Assembly: GCA_036518915.1 (NCBI GenBank)
Contig: DATDME010000046.1
Coordinates: 1 to 6,702, forward strand
From: GCA-016699105 sp036518915
Lineage (GTDB): Bacteria; Patescibacteriota; Saccharimonadia; UBA4664
Reading direction: 5' to 3'
DNA length: 6,702 nt
Numbering within the stretch: the stretch's first letter is position 1; each line of letters starts with the position of its first letter. Below, piece by piece: positions 6,406 to 6,702 of the stretch. The notes under the pieces were generated by a model, which did no database searches, was not told where the DNA came from, and saw only the letters and a list, made by a program, of their open reading frames with translations. Made by a program: the position numbers and the translations under genes.

Positions 6406-6541
6406 GGATCCAAGGTGGACGGTTCCACCAGACTTCCCTGCCCACCGGTGTTCACGGCAGCGGGGCTCTCTTGCGCCAGTCTAACGTTACCGGCAACGGA
6501 GTTCGCGGGTTGGTGAGGCCCGGTCAACACTCTCTTGAACT
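6379..6541 (-). promoter_or_regulatory. T-box riboswitch leader of thrS
   Basis: A T-box senses uncharged tRNA and lets transcription continue into a synthetase gene. On the minus strand the antiterminator is clear: helix A1 GTCTGG (6428-6433) with CCAGAC (6402-6407); bulge TGGAACC (6421-6427), the T-box core; helix A2 GTCC (6417-6420) with GGAT (6408-6411) around a five-base loop. The TGGA of the bulge would pair with a tRNA ending in UCCA. The AGAC of A1 (6402-6405) is also the foot of the following terminator, so the two folds exclude each other. The upstream part (about 6434-6541) is only about 107 bases. It has a hairpin CTGCC/GGCAG (6456-6460 with 6438-6442) whose loop holds GUGAAC-ACC, and another stem ACCGG/CCGGT with ACC in its loop; ACC is a threonine codon. 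Which one is the specifier is not settled, and a canonical Stem I is not evident. Start at 6541 is taken from the promoter. Confidence 0.85.
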
Positions 6542-6547
6542 GACGCC

Positions 6548-6576
6548 ATTATAGGCTGAGGCGAGGCGAGGGTCAA
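6548..6576 (-). promoter_or_regulatory. Strong sigma70-type promoter of the thrS operon
   Basis: TTGACC (6571-6576, five of six matches) and a perfect TATAAT (6548-6553) are separated by 17 bp on the minus strand. The predicted start is near 6541, giving a leader of about 240 bases that contains the whole T-box antiterminator and terminator. It is the only strong promoter seen ahead of thrS. Confidence 0.88.
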
Positions 6577-6589
6577 TCCGCCCAACCGT

Positions 6590-6612
6590 AAACCGCCCAC
6601 GCGGGGCGGTTT
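6590..6612 (-). terminator. Hairpin terminator after tRNA-Val
   Basis: AAACCGCCC and GGGCGGTTT make a perfect nine-pair stem around a five-base loop. It starts 12 bases after the tRNA 3' end and lies just before the thrS promoter. The flanking A and T runs make it symmetrical, so it could work in both directions, but the U run is only three bases. It probably separates the tRNA transcript from the thrS operon. Confidence 0.65.
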
Positions 6613-6624
6613 AAGAATAATTGC

Positions 6625-6701
6625 TGGTGGGTCCTAGAGGATTCGAACCTCTGACCTCTTCCACGTCAAGGAAGCGCTCTAACCAACTGAGCTAAGAACC
6701 C
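6625..6701 (-). tRNA. tRNA-Val (anticodon GAC)
   Basis: A complete 77-base tRNA on the minus strand. The acceptor arm GGGTTCT pairs with AGGACCC with one G-U pair; the D arm is GCTC/GAGC; the anticodon arm CTTCC/GGAAG encloses TTGACGT with U33 and anticodon GAC, reading valine codons GUC and GUU. The T arm is AGAGG-TTCGAAT-CCTCT, the discriminator is A73, and CCA is encoded. Position 38 is T, where A is more usual. The 5' end is one base from the window edge, so its promoter and any tRNA cluster are not visible. Confidence 0.96.
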
Positions 6702-6702
6702 A

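Noticed and set aside
6057..6530. 157-codon minus-strand open frame across the leader and the thrS start
   Set aside because: It overlaps the T-box and the thrS editing domain in another frame and has no family motifs.
1..6702. CRISPR array, insertion sequence, phage or toxin-antitoxin module
   Set aside because: No spaced direct repeats, transposase motifs, terminal inverted repeats or toxin-like small genes were found on either strand.

Overview
The window is bacterial, GC-rich and densely packed, and every gene I can support lies on the minus strand. In transcription order (right to left) it holds a tRNA-Val, a hairpin terminator, a strong sigma70-type promoter, a T-box riboswitch leader and thrS. 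These are followed by a NlpC/P60-like cysteine hydrolase gene, an alkyltransferase-like (ATL) gene, miaA, murT and gatD, then an intrinsic terminator, and finally the first 93 codons of an Nramp-family metal transporter cut by the left edge.

Organism: the threonyl-tRNA synthetase lacks the N-terminal TGS domain and has a compact style that I associate with Candidate Phyla Radiation (Patescibacteria) sequences. A MurT/GatD pair, ATGA stop/start overlaps and promoters placed so close to start codons that transcripts would be nearly leaderless would all fit Saccharibacteria or a relative. This is inference from remembered family features, not from a search. A Gram-positive-type bacterium or a member of Chloroflexota remains possible, because T-boxes and MurT/GatD are best known there. 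UAA, UAG and UGA all serve as stops, so there is no sign of a recoded UGA.

Right end (6301-6702): tRNA-Val(GAC) with encoded CCA; a near-perfect inverted repeat after it; a promoter (TTGACC, 17 bp, TATAAT); and a leader of about 240 nt. The leader carries a textbook T-box antiterminator (UGGAACC bulge, helices A1 and A2) that competes with a terminator ending in a U run. The upstream part is shorter than a standard Stem I and I cannot fold it into the canonical form.

Middle (357-6300): six tightly coupled genes with overlaps or gaps of a few bases, so one polycistronic unit is likely. They cover threonine charging, a cell-wall-type hydrolase fold, O6-alkylguanine recognition, tRNA A37 isopentenylation and amidation of lipid II glutamate. 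A TATAAT element in the 3' end of miaA, six bases before the murT ATG, probably gives murT-gatD its own nearly leaderless transcript, free of the T-box. A stem-loop with a T run ends the unit just after gatD.

Left end (1-330): a separate promoter and the start of the Nramp-like gene.
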